This document shows, one piece after another, positions 6,461 through 6,996 of a stretch of 6,996 nt of DNA. This stretch comes from Hydrogenophaga sp. (lineage in GTDB: Bacteria; Pseudomonadota; Gammaproteobacteria; Burkholderiales; Burkholderiaceae_C): positions 1 to 6,996 of the forward strand of contig JAUXXN010000430.1 in NCBI GenBank assembly GCA_030684755.1, given 5' to 3'. Both the position numbers and the translations under genes were made by a program. Position 1 is the first letter of the stretch. Every line of letters starts with the position of its first letter. Under the pieces are notes generated by a model. That model was given only the letters and a program-made list of their open reading frames with translations, did not search any database and was not told the DNA's origin.

Positions 6461-6996
6461 ATGTCTGAATCTTTTGCCGCCCTGTTCGAAGAGTCCTTGA
6501 AACGCGCTGAAATGCGCTCGGGCGAAGTCATTACCGCTGAAGTTGTGCGCATTGAGCACAGCCACGTGGTGGTCAATGCTGGCCTGAAGTCGGAAGCCTA
6601 TGTGCCTCTGGCCGAATTCAAGAACGATCTGGGCGAACTCGAAGTCCAAGTGGGCGACTTTGTGTCGGTCGCCATCGACTCCGTGGAAAACGGCTTCGGC
6701 GACACTCTGCTGTCGCGCGACAAGGCCAAGCGCCTGGCTTCGTGGATGTCGCTGGAAAAAGCGCTCGAATCGGGCGAATTCGTCACCGGCACCACCTCCA
6801 GCAAGGTCAAGGGCGGCCTCAAGGTCATGGTCAACGGCATCAGCGCGTTCCTGCCCGGTTCGCTGGTGGACAGCCGTCCCACCAAAGACTTGTCGCCCTA
6901 CGAGAACAAGACCCTGGAATTCAAGGTCATCAAGCTCGACCGCAAGCGCAACAACGTGGTGCTGAGCCGCCGTGCCGTGGTGGAAGCCTCCATGGG
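6461..6996 (+). CDS. rpsA: 30S ribosomal protein S1, N-terminal part (3' truncated by window)
   Basis: This is the start of the gene for ribosomal protein S1, the mRNA-binding 30S protein needed to initiate translation on most mRNAs. The frame stays open to the window edge, giving 178 full codons of an expected 550-560. The N-terminus [13 protein letters not shown] matches the conserved segment that anchors S1 on the ribosome through S2. Two OB-fold S1 domains are visible, at about residues 21-87 ([16 protein letters not shown], then LLSRDKAKR) and 105-171 ([20 protein letters not shown], then [20 protein letters not shown]). These two domains in E. coli S1 serve ribosome binding rather than RNA binding. 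AGGA at 6451-6454, 6 nt before the ATG, is the clearest Shine-Dalgarno in the window. The position downstream of cmk is conserved across Proteobacteria. Confidence 0.97.
   Translation, partial: MSESFAALFEESLKRAEMRSGEVITAEVVRIEHSHVVVNAGLKSEAYVPLAEFKNDLGELEVQVGDFVSVAIDSVENGFGDTLLSRDKAKRLASWMSLEKALESGEFVTGTTSSKVKGGLKVMVNGISAFLPGSLVDSRPTKDLSPYENKTLEFKVIKLDRKRNNVVLSRRAVVEASM

Overview
This window is a chromosomal housekeeping segment from a GC-rich Gram-negative bacterium. It is most likely a betaproteobacterium of the order Burkholderiales, family Comamonadaceae (Rhodoferax/Polaromonas/Acidovorax-like). The reasons are the gene order gyrA–serC–pheA–tyrA–aroA–cmk–rpsA, the proteobacterial character of every protein, and the fusion of AroA to Cmk in one 680-residue reading frame, an arrangement I associate with Comamonadaceae. 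The family call is inference from gene order and protein character, not from a database search.

Layout: all genes lie on the + strand. Positions 1-915 hold the last 304 codons of gyrA (DNA gyrase subunit A, C-terminal beta-pinwheel). A 92-bp gap with two perfect or near-perfect hairpins leads to serC (1008-2114), followed 15 bp later by pheA (2130-3230). A 90-bp gap with another strong hairpin, placed just before the ribosome binding site, precedes tyrA (3321-4199). After 34 bp comes the aroA-cmk fusion (4234-6276). A 184-bp leader then precedes rpsA (6461 to the window end, 178 codons visible, continuing outside).

Functional logic: serC makes phosphoserine (and can serve pyridoxal phosphate synthesis). 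aroA makes EPSP, the step before chorismate. pheA and tyrA take chorismate/prephenate to phenylpyruvate (for Phe) and toward Tyr. The Cmk half phosphorylates CMP/dCMP, and rpsA encodes ribosomal protein S1. This is the conserved 'mixed-function supraoperon' first described in Pseudomonas, in a version that lacks hisC between pheA and tyrA.

I see no mobile element, CRISPR array, tRNA/rRNA, phage gene or evidence of recent transfer. The most interesting non-coding signal is a strong sigma70-like promoter (TTGATA, 17-bp spacer, extended TGc-TAATAT) embedded in the Cmk coding region and well placed to drive rpsA. Also notable are hairpins in three of the intergenic gaps, the AroA-Cmk fusion, and a TyrA cofactor pocket that suggests NADP+ preference. 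I do not find a previously undescribed system here.
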